Origin: [Phialemoniopsis] sp. UDSM-2020
Taxonomy: Eukaryota > Ascomycota > Sordariomycetes > Thyridiales > Thyridiaceae
NCBI GenBank assembly: GCA_018873225.1
Contig: JAEILZ010000001.1
Location: forward strand, 7,688,001-7,752,000
Reading direction: 5' to 3'
DNA length: 64,000 nucleotides
This document shows positions 12,136-23,298 of this stretch, in pieces (within the stretch, counting starts at the first letter, position 1; every line of letters starts with the position of its first letter). Made by a program: the position numbers and the translations under genes. Under the pieces are notes generated by a model that ran no database searches, was not told the origin of the DNA, and saw only the letters and a program-made list of their open reading frames with translations.

Positions 12136-14742
12136 ATGGCCGCCACCAACGCGACAACGTCGTCGCCAGACTCGAGCATCGCCGAGCAGATAAGACAGCT
12201 CAACGACGCCCGCAAGCTGGTCCTCGGCGACGTGGCCTACTACCCCAGCATCGTGCAGAGCATTCTGCCCATCATCGGGCCCTCCTCCCACCCCGAGCTG
12301 CGACGATGGGGCGCCGACTTCCTCGCCGAGGCCTTTGCGACGCCCGCCCTGCCCTCGCGGGAGAAGGAGACGCTGAGCCTCGTCGTGCTCGAGACGCTCA
12401 AGGGTATGGTGGAGAGCGCGTCCGAGGACGCATACGTTATGAGGAGCGTGGTGCAGGCGGCGGCTAGCATATACCCGTTGGCCATGCGCTGGATGTAGGC
12501 GACACTTATCTCTTTTCGAGTCAAAAGCGCCAGGCTGACACATGCACTCTATCAGAATTAACAACAACTACGATGGACCGAGCTGGGAGCGGATGCAGGC
12601 CATCAAGTCGAGGATATTCCGCATATGGGAAGGCTCCTCCCCGGCAGTGAGGATATGCTGCATCAAGTTCGCCCAGCGGGTGGTCCTCGCGCAGACGCAC
12701 GGTGCGGGCAGTGAACAAAAGGTATTGCCCTCCAAAACAGAGCGGCATCTTCGAGGTACTGACTGCGTCGTAGCGCGACGGCCTCGAGGTCTCGCTAGCC
12801 ATGGTCCCCTCCGATCACCCCATCCTAGACGCCAGGCAGCTCGAGGCCGAAGCCACCGGGCTCCTGGACAGGATGCTCGGTGTCCTCCAAGAAAACAGCA
12901 GGTACGGTCGTGGCGTGGCACTCCCTTCCCCGGCAGCTCTAGCTAACCATGGCACTCTTGCAATAGTGACGCCCTGATAGTCGACGCCACGATCAACACC
13001 CTCTCGGTGCTCATTCGCACCAGGCCAGCCACGACAAACCGCATCCTCAATGCCATCTTCAACTTCAACCCTCTCAAGCTCGCCAACTCGCCCATGACCT
13101 CCAAGACGCGCGTCCTCGTCAAGTCTATGGAGAAGACGACTCGAATGCTTTTGATCCATCTCATCAAACGGCAAGCTTTCCTTTCAGAGAGCACTCCTTC
13201 CTATTATTTTACTAACACCCCGTGCAGCGACCCTAACCACCCCTTGGCGCCCAGGATACAGCAATACGTCGAGCGCCTCGTGCGTTCCAAGACGGAGATA
13301 TTCGACGACTCGGGCAAGAAGCGAGCGCTCGCGGAAGCGGCCGCACAGGGTGCCGCCAAGCGGCAGCGGATCGAGGCCGAGGCCCCCGCCCAGTTCCAGA
13401 TACCGCCGCTCGGCCCTGGCGAGCACAGCCTGGCAGCCATATTCACGCTCACGAGCAACCCCGCCCTGCGCGCCTTCAACGCATCCCTGGTGCCGGCCGA
13501 GCTGGCCGCCAAGGTCAGCGTCTCTACGTTGGCGGGCACAGATCCGCGCCTGTTCGACATGGCGATCAATGTACGTGGATAGACGCCGAACGCACATCGA
13601 TGCACTGACTGACTTACGATGCACTAGGGCATTCGGGATCGGATAAAAGCCATGGAAGCTAACCACGCCCAAGCGGCCGTGCTCAACCCAAATACGGCCC
13701 CGCTCGGCGTGGAAGAGGACGACGACGACGACTACGAACCCGACTACTACACGGCTGAGGATACGGAGCAGATCCTCAACAAGCTCGACAGCGCATCCCC
13801 GGATGATCTCGCCACCAAGGCGGAGACGGCGGCGCTGGGCCTTGGCGCGTTCAAGCTGCCGCCGGCACCATCGCTCACGCCCGACATCGCCGCCAGAGTC
13901 GGCCAAGGCACAGTGTCGCGCGTGTTTGGCGTCATGCAGACGCTGGAAGACCCGGTCGGGAAGCGGGCCAAGGCGGGCATCAACAGGCTCGCGGCCAGCT
14001 CGTACGACCGGGACTCGTGGATCACCGTCATCAGCCGGCTGGCCACGAGGCCGACGGCCGCGCTGGAGGACGGCACCGACGACAAGTCGGAAGACGACAA
14101 GTCCCAGGCCCTCAAGGCGCAGGTCTCGTCGCTGGGCGACGCCATACGCGAGCGACTCTTCACCTTCATCCTCGAGGACTTCCGCAAGCGCATAGAACTC
14201 GCTGTCTCGTGGCTCTCGGAGGAGTGGTACAACGACCGCGTCCAGACACGGTACTCGTCACCGTCCGCAGAGGCCGGAGCCGAGCAGCAGCCGGTGCTTC
14301 ACTACGACCAGTGGGCCGTGCGCCTCTTGGACGGCTTCCTGCCGTACCTGCACGCGCAGGACAAGGTGCTCACGCGCTTCCTTGGCGAACTGCCGGAGCT
14401 CAACCGCACCATCCTCGGCAAGGTGCGCAGCCTGTGCCGCGACCCGAGCCTGGTGCAGCTCGCGCTGACGAGCCTGGTGTACCTGGTCATGATGAGGCCG
14501 CCGGTCAAGGAGATGGCGCTGGATACCATCCAGGATATCTGGACCGAGAGTATGTTATCATTGAAGTCCTTTCAGTACAATGCAGAAAGAGCTAATGTTT
14601 TGTTGTAGGCGAGGATGCAAGGGCGTTGGCGCAAAAGTACCTGGCCAAGTGGAGGCCCGAGTTCATCGCCGCGCAGAGTGGCGCTGCGGCGGGCACGGCG
14701 GCGGGGGCACCGGCAGAGCCCAGAGCCGTCGCAGCCACTTGA
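12136..14742 (+). CDS. PTA1: Pta1/symplekin-like pre-mRNA cleavage and polyadenylation factor subunit
   Basis: Scaffold subunit of the cleavage and polyadenylation factor acting in the nucleus on mRNA 3' ends. Seven exons: 12136-12494, 12556-12721, 12774-12901, 12967-13170, 13228-13570, 13628-14549 and 14609-14742, giving 751 residues. The N-terminal HEAT-like symplekin domain covers the first half (LNDARKLVLGD, HPELRRWGADFLAEAF, WERMQAIKSRIFRIW, CIKFAQRVVLAQTH). An acidic linker follows near residue 420, then a helical C-terminal half. Intron 4 (13171-13227) starts with GC instead of GT, is 57 nt (a multiple of three, without stops) and has a perfect TACTAAC branch site. Removing it restores the family-like HLIKR-DPNHPLAPRIQQYVERL join. 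Retention would add 19 residues in frame. Confidence 0.9.
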
Positions 14743-15838
14743 TTGAGGGGCATTGTACGATTATGTAGCGCATTTCATGACATCAGGTGGGCAAGTCGGG
14801 TTTCCTCCATCGCCTGCCCGGGGAAGAGGTCTACTACAGGGCGTAAACTGGCGAAAGACAGGGGTGATAGAACTCCAGGTTTGGCGAGGGAAGCAATATG
14901 CCATCGCACATGAACCCGCCGTACCAGGCTTCTCCTGGTGTTGTCATTCAGGGACTAGATACCCATAAAGGACGTGACGTATTGGTCGTGTCACAACACA
15001 AAAAGACTACTGCGAGACCGGTTCTTCCTCGCCTGAAGTTGTTATGTCAGGGGACCACCCTTCCGCGCGTTTGCCTTGTAAGATGCGAGAGTCACGGCAG
15101 AAAGCGGAAGCGGGCAATACTTCTAGCTTCTAGTTCGCTTAGTGAGCACGGAAATAGGAGGTTACTTCTTTGCCTTGTGGCGTACTTGCAACCTGGTCCT
15201 GACCTAGAGAGCGTTGCCTCGTCTCCATACCGTTTGACTTGTTTGAATTTAGGGGGCTTTTGAATAAGCTTCCAACGAAATGACATAGGAGGTTCAATAA
15301 TAATCAGAGTCAGAATAGTACACCATAAGGGAACATGACTTGTCTCTCCACGAAAGACTCGAGCCAGTGTGAATCATCATCGTTATTCATGCTACAAGAA
15401 GACGAAACTTGAGCTTTGCTTATAATTAATCGGACTAGTTGACAGCCACGATGGTCAAACCGATACCAGGAAATCGCAGCTAGAAAACTTGCCTGAGAGC
15501 TGACAGATGGGCGAGAGGTTGGATGAATAATGGTTTAGTCCCGGTTTAGTTTCATCCTTCATCTCTGCTTGCTGGCTCGGGCCACCATGTTCCTCGACAA
15601 GCAGCATTGTGCCAACGACCGAACCAAAGTTCAAAATCCTGTAGTCAAGTAAGTCAGTGCTGACGACCGAGGTGCCAGCCACTCTTGAAGGATTTGTCAG
15701 AGTGCTGTCTTGATAGTCTGCTGGTCTAGGATTATCATCCGAGACACCATGCAGCCAGGTGAGCAAGGAATAGTCTCTTGACCCATTCTTCTGTCTTATC
15801 CACTGCGTGTGTGGCAAAGACGTGCCAAGAACGCGTCT
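14743..15838. other. intergenic, convergent
   Basis: About 1.1 kb between PTA1 and the first Zn2Cys6 gene. AT content rises here, and this marks the switch from the core block to the accessory region. No gene, repeat or RNA is supported. Confidence 0.5.
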
Positions 15839-17717
15839 TCAAGGATGCGCACCGTCCTTCCCAACCTGACAGCACTCAAGAGAAGGAAAATTGTCGCACA
15901 GCGTTGCGAGGGCAACTGGACCGAGAAAGGCCTGCTCGTGCATCCACCTCGACCGGCTGACGTAGTCTTGCCCCGTCCTGATCGCCGACCTGATCCCGAT
16001 GCTAGCATTGAACCGCGAGAGGATCGCCACTGCCCTTTGGCACTGCTCGGTGGTTGCGTAGGCACACGACGCGACCAGCCTGATCGAGTGGACAAGGACG
16101 ATGCCCGCCGCGCCATCGTAGGAAGACGACGTGGGCAGGCCGTTGGGGTCAACGTCGCCGAGGGCAAACGGCACAGCGGACAGCATGTCATCTATCGCTT
16201 TGCACACGTCTTGCTCTAGCACGGGGATGCACCCCGCCAATGCCACATTGTGTGCGAGTGCGCTGTGTCTGCCGTCATCGAGGACTTGCAACTTGCGGTG
16301 GTAGACGATCAAGCTCATGAGGAGCACGAGTCGGACAGAGCGTACCAGGACGATTGTGCAAGCTGTTTCTGGGTCGTAGTAAGCTGTGCCCGAGGCGACT
16401 TCTCCCAACGCAGTCGGAGCCCGCCGGCCTTCAAACATGTTCTGCCAATATTTGGCAGCCTCGACGTCCCACGTATGAAAGTCGTCTAGTGTCTCGAAGC
16501 ATTTTGTTATCAGTTCCCTCCCGCCGAGATGCTCTGTGCTGTCGGTATGTGGATGCTCTCGCTCAAAGTCTTGTGTCTGATGCGTTTCGAGAGCCGAGTA
16601 ACATGACACTAGGCCATGGCGGAGGGACAGGGTTTTGGCCATCAATGAAGTTGCACCAAGGAGTGCGTCAAAGGCCCCCAAGGTGCTCGCTATGGCTCCC
16701 GGGTCGCTGTAGATCTCGTCGCCGTGCAGGAATGAGTACGTTTGCTATCAGATACTGACTGTGAGACGATGTTTCTCCCCTCTGGCAAGGAACAATAACT
16801 ACAACTTACAAGTCGAATGAGGGCTAGGAATAGCAGCTCTGCTCCCATGCTTGTCGTAGTCTGCATTGGACCTCTCCTCTCGACCAGATAGAATAAGCCG
16901 GAGGCGTGATCGTTCAGCTCTCCAGAGGCATCTCCGCTAATGTCCTGCTACGATGTGAGTATGCTCCTCTTCTCGCTTCGGCATGGTAAATTTACTACCT
17001 TCAGAGTACAGAGAAGCAGTATGGACATGATGACACGGTCGTCAGTCACTTGGTCCTCCGACTGGATGATGTCCTGAAGCATCCGGATTGCCCTTCCGTA
17101 ATTTCTATACGACTGTATCCTGAACTGGTCACCTCCAAACTGATTATAGGTGGCCATCTGAGCTACACTGAGCGTGGCAATCTCGAGAAGGCCTCGGTTG
17201 TGTTGGTCGAAGAGGCCAGGAAGAAAGGTCAAGTGGCCAGGAAAGCCGTCACCACCGTCCGGCGTCACGAAGCGACGGGTGAAGTAGAATAGGGCGATAT
17301 CATCGTAGCATGCTTCTGGTGCCCGAATCAAAGCAAGGTGCCTCGTTTGATCTGAAAGGGGATCTACCTCGGTCTTTGCTCCCCTGCGCGTCTCGCACAG
17401 AGGGGACTTTGTTCGCTGCACAGGCTGTTGTGATGGGACAGGCTTCGGTGAAGATACATCGTTGCTGTGTCTATGCCTGAAATGAAACTGGTCGGTGTAG
17501 CCTGGACAAGCTTTGCCATAGATAGCACAGCGACGGCATGTAGGCTTTGCCTCGTCACACTTGGGGAAATCGTTCGTGTCAGCTCTAGTACAATGACATA
17601 CCCAAGTAGCTAAACAAAGAACGACGATGGAGGCAAGGAAAGAGACTACAAACACACCTTGATTTTACGCTGACGACAGCGGAGACATCCGCTACTGAAC
17701 CGACCCGGGAACACCAT
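15839..17717 (-). CDS. Zn(II)2Cys6 transcription factor
   Basis: Fungal-specific DNA-binding regulator, 554 residues, with exons 17717-17658, 17559-16999, 16947-16810 and 16744-15839. The zinc cluster is split by intron 1 and becomes perfect once spliced: Cys11, 14, 21, 28, 31 and 38 in the spacing Cx2Cx6Cx6Cx2Cx6C, followed by the usual Pro-Gly-Tyr. The middle (FYFTRRFVTPDGGDGFPGHLTFLP region) and the helical C-terminal half match the DUF3468-type fungal transcription factor layout. The acceptor of intron 2 is a tandem TAGCAG, so forms with or without one Gln are possible. It is transcribed away from the P450 gene over a shared 829-bp spacer, which makes it a candidate regulator of that gene (inference). 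Confidence 0.88.
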
Positions 17718-18546
17718 CTCCAGCTATTCTGCTGCCGGCGCGGTACTGAGCAGGGGGTAAGCGGCTCCGGCGAATTTTAAAGGTCCACAGTAATCAAATG
17801 CCGACCTTTAAAGATACCCGTGGCGAAGGTCATAGACTGGGCTCATGAAGGCAAGGAAGATGATGCTTGTGCACTACATACCACCCGAGATCAAGTTGTG
17901 GTCAGGGAAGGCAATCCCACACGCTCGGTCCGGGGCAGAATTGGCGTTTTCAGAGGCCACCAGTCTGGTTTGACACTAGGTTGCGAGGTCCTGGTGCAAA
18001 TCACGGATCTCGCATGTGAAGACAGCTACCCATGTCGATCACTCCCCCGCTCACTCAACATTTGCACTGCAGGCCAACAGTGTTGCGTGGGTGAGATCGT
18101 AAGCCAAACCCGATACGGATGCACCTTGCGAGCTGCATGAGCGCTAACATCGACAGTCGCCCCATCATGCCTGGACAGCTTTCCCCACATCCCTTCAACC
18201 TCACGCATCCGAGGCCATCGACATCCGGCTTCGTGATCAAGACTCAAAGCCGGCGTCGCTGCGTATGCTCAGATTTGTACGGTACCAGTTGGGGGTACGT
18301 AAGTTCCAAGCAAGTTACGACCAGGCATCAACGGCCTATTTGGCATCCGTGAGCTCATGATCATCTTGTCCGGGCATGTGCTTCTCCTGTAGCGACATTC
18401 ACACACTCTGATCTCGTCATGGTCATCTTTTTGATAAAAGAAATGAATGACTTTTATTGAAATCCTGCTTTTATCGGACTTGTTTTGACAACTGCTTGTC
18501 CCTTCTCTAACACTTGGTCCGGCTCTTCCTCCCTTATTCAAGCATC
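17718..18546. promoter_or_regulatory. divergent promoter of Zn2Cys6 regulator and P450
   Basis: 829 bases between divergent starts. It contains a perfect 10-bp inverted repeat, 17776-17785 (TTTAAAGGTC) and 17803-17812 (GACCTTTAAA), separated by 17 nt and located 59 nt upstream of the regulator's ATG. CCG/CGG triplets of the kind bound by zinc-cluster proteins lie beside it (CTCCGGCG just left, TGCCGACC overlapping). The right part near 18430 is AT-rich. Confidence 0.5.
17776..17812. promoter_or_regulatory. perfect 10-bp inverted repeat upstream of Zn2Cys6 regulator
   Basis: TTTAAAGGTC at 17776-17785 and its exact reverse complement GACCTTTAAA at 17803-17812, with 17 nt between. It lies 59-95 nt before the regulator's start codon, in its promoter or leader. 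It could be a dimer-binding operator or an RNA hairpin. Confidence 0.5.
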
Positions 18547-20318
18547 ATGACCACACTATCGCGAGCTCTTGGGTTCCCGAGCCTGACACTCGCCGCGATA
18601 TTTCAGTGGCTACTAGCTTTGAAAGTGTTCCCGCAGTACATCGAAGCACACAGTCATCAATTCTCTATCCTTGTGATCTTGGCTCTCAACTATTGCTTTG
18701 GACTCGTCTTCTGGACAGTCCTTTACCCGCTTCTTTTCAGTCCCCTGCGTCATCTACCTGGGCCAAAAGTAAGTAGATCCATCTGTGCATACGTGAAAGT
18801 CGAGAAGATAATGGCTAATAGAGGACTCTGTGATCAGGACCTGATCAGCGTGGTCGGCCAATCTCTTATGGTCAAAGACAAGCCTTCGGGAGACATTTTC
18901 CTGAACCTCGTCAGGAGGTATCCCGGACAGAGCCTCATTGGGCTGGGCTTCCTCCGCCGTACCGTCCTTGTTGTTGATTCCCGTCTCTTCGCCGACTTGC
19001 TGGTGCATAAATGCTACGACTTTACGAAACCAAGAAAGATTGGTGCCTTTCTACGCATCGTTCTGGGTGATGGACTCGTCACTGTGGAAGGGACTCGGCA
19101 CAAGTTCCTTCGAAAGAAAGCCATGCCGGCTTTCCATTTCAGACATATCAACGACATGTATCCCATGATGTGGACCAAAGCTGAAACTTTGATGCGGGCT
19201 CTCAGGAGGGAGTTGAACAAGAGTTCTTCTGTTCTTGAGTTCAATACGTGGGCCAACAAAGCCACGCTCGATATCATCGGAATCGCGGGCATGGGCCGAG
19301 AACTGGATGTGGTGGAGAACGGCAAGGATCTTCTTCAGGAGATTTACGCGGAACTCCTGGAACCAAGCCGCGAGAAGCTCGCCTTTGGTATGCTTTCCTT
19401 CTTACTCGGGTACCCTATAGTAAGGATGCTGCCTTGGAAGATGAACAAGCTTTTCAAGCATCTCACCACGTCTCTGAACACGATATGCGCAGAGATGATC
19501 CAGCAGAAGAGGGAAGCGATGGTCGAAAAAGCAGACGACCATTTCGATATTTTGTCACTGCTGATCAAGTCCAACGAGTTCTCGGATGAGGTGATCAAGG
19601 ATCAGTTACTGACGTTCTTAGCTGCAGGGTGAGTTGGGCTTCCGGTATATCACAGTACGTGAATTGACGCGGACACAGGCACGAGACGACCGCATCTGCA
19701 TTCACATGGGCTGCGTATCTACTCGCTCAGAATCCCGAGATGCAGGCAGCGCTGCGACAGGAGATCAGCGATGCCCTCCCCGCCGACGCTCTAGCCCATC
19801 CTCCAGTCGATCTTGTAAGTGTGCTGAGACAACTTCCTTACCTTCACGGCGTCATCCAGGAAACGCTTCGTCTCTATCCTACCGTCCCAATCACGAGGCG
19901 CGAGGCCATTCGAGATACTCAGATCGGTAATCAATTCATCCCCGAGGGCACAGACATGGTCCTGTCCATCTGGGCTACAAATCGCTCGGTGGACATTTGG
20001 GGTCCTGACGCGGGGAGCTTCCGGCCGGATCGTTGGACTACGGACGGGCGGCCGAATCAGGATGGGGGCGCCGGAAGTAACTATGATTTCCTTACCTTTC
20101 TTCACGGGCCGCGGAGCTGCATCGGTCAAGAGTTTGCGAGGGCCGAGATGCGATGCTTGCTCGCAGCCTTGGTGATGTCGTTTTGCTGGGATCTCGCTAT
20201 GGACGAGGCCAAGGTTGTACCGAGAGGTGTCATCACTATCAAGCCAGAGCATGGGATGTTTCTCAAGCTAACACCACTGGAGTCCTTGACTGGAGAGGAA
20301 GATATTCCCACGGTCTGA
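18547..20318 (+). CDS. cytochrome P450 monooxygenase
   Basis: Microsomal heme-thiolate monooxygenase, 550 residues, exons 18547-18768, 18838-19628 and 19679-20318. The N-terminus has hydrophobic anchor segments and then the LPGPK hinge. All P450 signatures are present: I-helix AGHETT near residue 337 (split by intron 2), K-helix ETLR near 398, FRPDRW, and the heme loop FLHGPRSCIG with the ligand Cys near 485. The first intron (69 nt) is a multiple of three without stops, so unspliced RNA could still be read through, adding 23 residues after the hinge. The substrate is unknown. The gene is divergent from a Zn2Cys6 regulator and its 3' end is only 54 nt from that of a metallo-hydrolase gene, which suggests a small functional group. 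Confidence 0.93.
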
Positions 20319-20372
20319 GGATGAATCAATATTAACTATCGTAAGATGAGCTTGAGTCTCAAATCGACCCTT

Positions 20373-21287
20373 TCAGGACATTGGCTTGTATACCACGCGA
20401 TCCCTCAGCAGGCGTGGTGTATTTGGATCGTGGCTAGGCAGAACCACCACGTCCATCTGGCGAGCGAAGTCCTTGATCATCTTCATACTCTCCAGAGCCG
20501 TCATTGGATCGTCGTTGATCCCGTCAGGCTCCTCCTTGTCCAAGAGATCAATCGCATACGTTGCATCAGCGGTAAGCAAGTACGTCGTCCGTCTATCGCC
20601 CTCCTGACCGAAGACCACGAGAGAAATATGACCAGGGACGTGGCCAGGGGTGTGTACGGTCAAGATCTTCCCGTCCGCTGTAATTTTGGCCGACTTCTTC
20701 CATGGTCCGACGGGATGATCTTCAAAAGTGAGCATGTTTGGGGCAAACCCTTCAGGCCAGTGCTGTGGTGTACACCCCTGAGTCTTGGCATGTGTCTGAT
20801 GCTCGCCAAATGCCTCCCAGTGCTCCCTTCCCACGTAGAAAGGCACGTGCGGTGCTGCATCGACCAGATCTTTCAGGCCTCCGGTGTGGTCGCCATGCAA
20901 GTGACTGAGAACAATGGCTTGGAGTTTCGTAGGATCAATGTTGTGGGCGTGTAACTGACTGAGTACGCCGTCGTCAGGGCCAATGGTGACGTGGCTCATG
21001 AATCTGGTCAAGCTCAGGATAGAGTGATATCCCGGAGTACCCCAGAGAGGAGAGTCGCCGGTGTCAAAGAGGATCGGCCCATCGGGGTGTGAGATGACAT
21101 ACAGACCGATAGGCAGCTCCTCAGACCACCGCAGGTCTGTCAGGCTTCTTAAGCGGCGCATTATCACGGAACGGTTGCAGATAGGCTGGCTCTTCAGAGA
21201 TTGACGGACGCGGACACTGCCTGTTGATATGAACGTGAGGCTGATAGAATTCCCTTCAACTTGCTTTGAAGTCTCCATGTTGTTCAT
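20373..21287 (-). CDS. metallo-beta-lactamase-fold hydrolase (lactonase-like)
   Basis: Intronless, 304 residues. It has the zinc-binding motif HLHGDHTGG near residues 129-137, upstream LFDTGD, and the later histidine/aspartate ligands in TPGHVPGH and LLTADATYA, which is the arrangement of N-acyl-homoserine lactonase-like MBL enzymes. There is no signal peptide, so it is probably cytosolic. The ATG at 21287 was chosen; a second Met lies three codons later. It converges on the P450 gene. The substrate is not shown by sequence: lactone, ester or thioester hydrolysis are all possible for this family. Confidence 0.88.
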   Translation of the reverse strand: MNNMETSKQVEGNSISLTFISTGSVRVRQSLKSQPICNRSVIMRRLRSLTDLRWSEELPIGLYVISHPDGPILFDTGDSPLWGTPGYHSILSLTRFMSHVTIGPDDGVLSQLHAHNIDPTKLQAIVLSHLHGDHTGGLKDLVDAAPHVPFYVGREHWEAFGEHQTHAKTQGCTPQHWPEGFAPNMLTFEDHPVGPWKKSAKITADGKILTVHTPGHVPGHISLVVFGQEGDRRTTYLLTADATYAIDLLDKEEPDGINDDPMTALESMKMIKDFARQMDVVVLPSHDPNTPRLLRDRVVYKPMS

Positions 21288-21782
21288 CAAAGCCTCGAGG
21301 CTTGGGGTTTAATCTTGGCATGTAGTTGATGAGATGGCATAGGGATAAAGAGGAAGTCCAAGCTCCGGTGGAAGGATGAGGAAGTGGACGAATATTAGCT
21401 TGGAACTCTCAAAAAGCATGAATCAGAGCCGGAATGCTGTGATCCTGCCGTCCCGTCACTCAATAGTCACACATGACGCCACGCCGCTCAGGCACTGACC
21501 GACCCACGACCCACTTGCATGTGAAGTTCTGTTTGCAGTAACACGCAGCGTCTCGACAGACTGGACATCCAGTGCGGTGGTTATTACAGTTCATCTGCAT
21601 GAAATTGTCGCATTCGTCGAGCTGCTAACGAAACTACCTACCCCTGACATCATCTACTATATTTACATCATTGGACATCTCGCCTTTACCCTCCTTGATT
21701 AAGGAGGCTAGATTGGAAGCAGTCCTGTTGTAACGTGTTGCGTGTGTGTATGCTCATCTATATAAGATTGGGTAATAGGTAT
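21288..21782. other. intergenic
   Basis: 495 bases holding the upstream region of the MBL hydrolase and the 3' region of the GH5 gene. Nothing else is recognised. Confidence 0.5.
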
Positions 21783-23298
21783 CTAAATAAATGCTAAAAG
21801 GATATCCTCAAAAGAATATATGAGAGAGACGGCGACCACTACGCCTGCAAAACTAGAGGCCGAGTGAGTTGGCTGCCCACGGGACTTCTTGTCTGATCTT
21901 CCACCCGAAGAATCCGGCGTGGGCTGCGTCTTGTTAAGAGCCGGTAATGCAGACAGAGTAGAATTGACCATGGGAACCAATGCTTCATTGACGAACTCGG
22001 GTGACCTCCACGCGGACCAGTTGTGATTCAAGAGGCCCCAAGGCTCATCATAGTCCTGCGTAGCTTGTCGGATATAGTAGCTCCCTGACAGAACCCAGAT
22101 GAACCAACCTAGCTTTTGCTCCGGGAGAAACTTCTGCAGGCAAGCCGCATACACGCCTTTCCAGGTGGTGGCATCTTGTGCGAAGCCAAACTCTGTCATG
22201 GCTATGGGGAATTGGTTGACCGCTCCTTCTTGGACTGTGTCGAAGCCAGAACTCAACAAATCATTCTGCAACGCGGTACAGTTGTCAGATTGATTTTGAT
22301 AATTGTGTAATTCGAGCACAAGCTTGTCTTCGTAGCCCTTGAATTTGGATCGGTCGAACTTAGTTGTGCCTGGTGGCAAGGCGGTGCCCTCGACGACCGG
22401 CGTCAATGTGGTATCGGAGTCGATCCCGGAAAGGAAAACGAGAACATCTGGATTGGCCTTGTGGATAGCGTCTGCTCCCTCTTTAATGTTGGCGTACCAG
22501 TACTCCCAATTATAGGTGTCTTTGTACAGGGTCATGTTGAGTAACGGTTGTCTCAGCTCGTTTCGGAGGGACATGGATGCGAGGCTACTCCAATTCTTTC
22601 CCTGGAATCAAGTCAGCTTCATGTGGCCCCTGTATTCATAAAAATGACACTTGCATGTTCTGCCATGAATGATAGACCTCTAGTCCAGTTGGCAGTGGAA
22701 AAGTATTGATCTCCCCACCACGAATTGCCGTCCAAAGGGGTGCAGCACCACTTCGCCTTGGAGACATGGTTGTCCAAGTGGACATATAGCTGCTGTCTGG
22801 CACACTCAGCAGTAACGGCATCAAAGACCTGTCAAAGTTCAGTGGTCTGCTCTCGGGGAACAAATGGAATGGCAGGGATCATCAGACCTGCAGTCTTGTG
22901 GTCTGTGGCCCGAATGAGGGATTTTGTGCCACAACAGCCTTGTATACCTCAGTACCGTTCAGCTGCCCCAGCGCATTGGTGAATGCTTCCTGGATGGGAA
23001 TATCCACCCCAGTATTATCGTAGATCTGATCAATCATCTCGATGGCGTATGTCAAACGAACGGCGTTCATGCCCAGACTCTTTACCTGAGACACGATGGC
23101 TTCGATAGACTGGTACTGTAGGCCTTCTGGGATCATCACTTCGCCTGCACCCGGCCAATTCACTCCTGCATATACCACATTGGCATCGTTTGTATCCACA
23201 ATCCAACGGCCCGAAGTGGTGAATGGGAGCGCCGGCCATGGTGACTCTGCGTAAACGGCACAAGCAAGCGCCAGCCAGATAACGAGCGACTGTAGCAT
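21783..23298 (-). CDS. secreted glycoside hydrolase family 5 protein, possibly GPI-anchored
   Basis: 467 residues, exons 23298-22888, 22828-22655 and 22601-21783. The start at 23298 gives a clean signal peptide (MLQSLVIWLALACAVYA); an upstream Met would only extend it. GH5 marks are the acid/base in SLRNELR (Asn209-Glu210) and the nucleophile in MTEFGFA (Glu near 332), plus GVNWPG near the N-terminus and several N-glycosylation sites. The C-terminus is Ser-rich and ends in a hydrophobic stretch that could direct a GPI anchor, although it contains Glu and Asp. Intron 2 (22654-22602) has a GCAAGT donor, so it is a GC-AG intron; this is the only join that keeps the family sequence MAEHGKNW in frame. 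The likely role is cell-wall or plant polysaccharide cleavage. Confidence 0.88.

Noticed and set aside
15839..21287. Classical secondary-metabolite cluster around the P450
   Set aside because: No polyketide synthase, peptide synthetase, terpene synthase or prenyltransferase is present anywhere in the window.
20373..21287. Naming the MBL protein as a true N-acyl-homoserine lactonase
   Set aside because: The zinc motif is shared by many hydrolases; sequence alone does not show the substrate.
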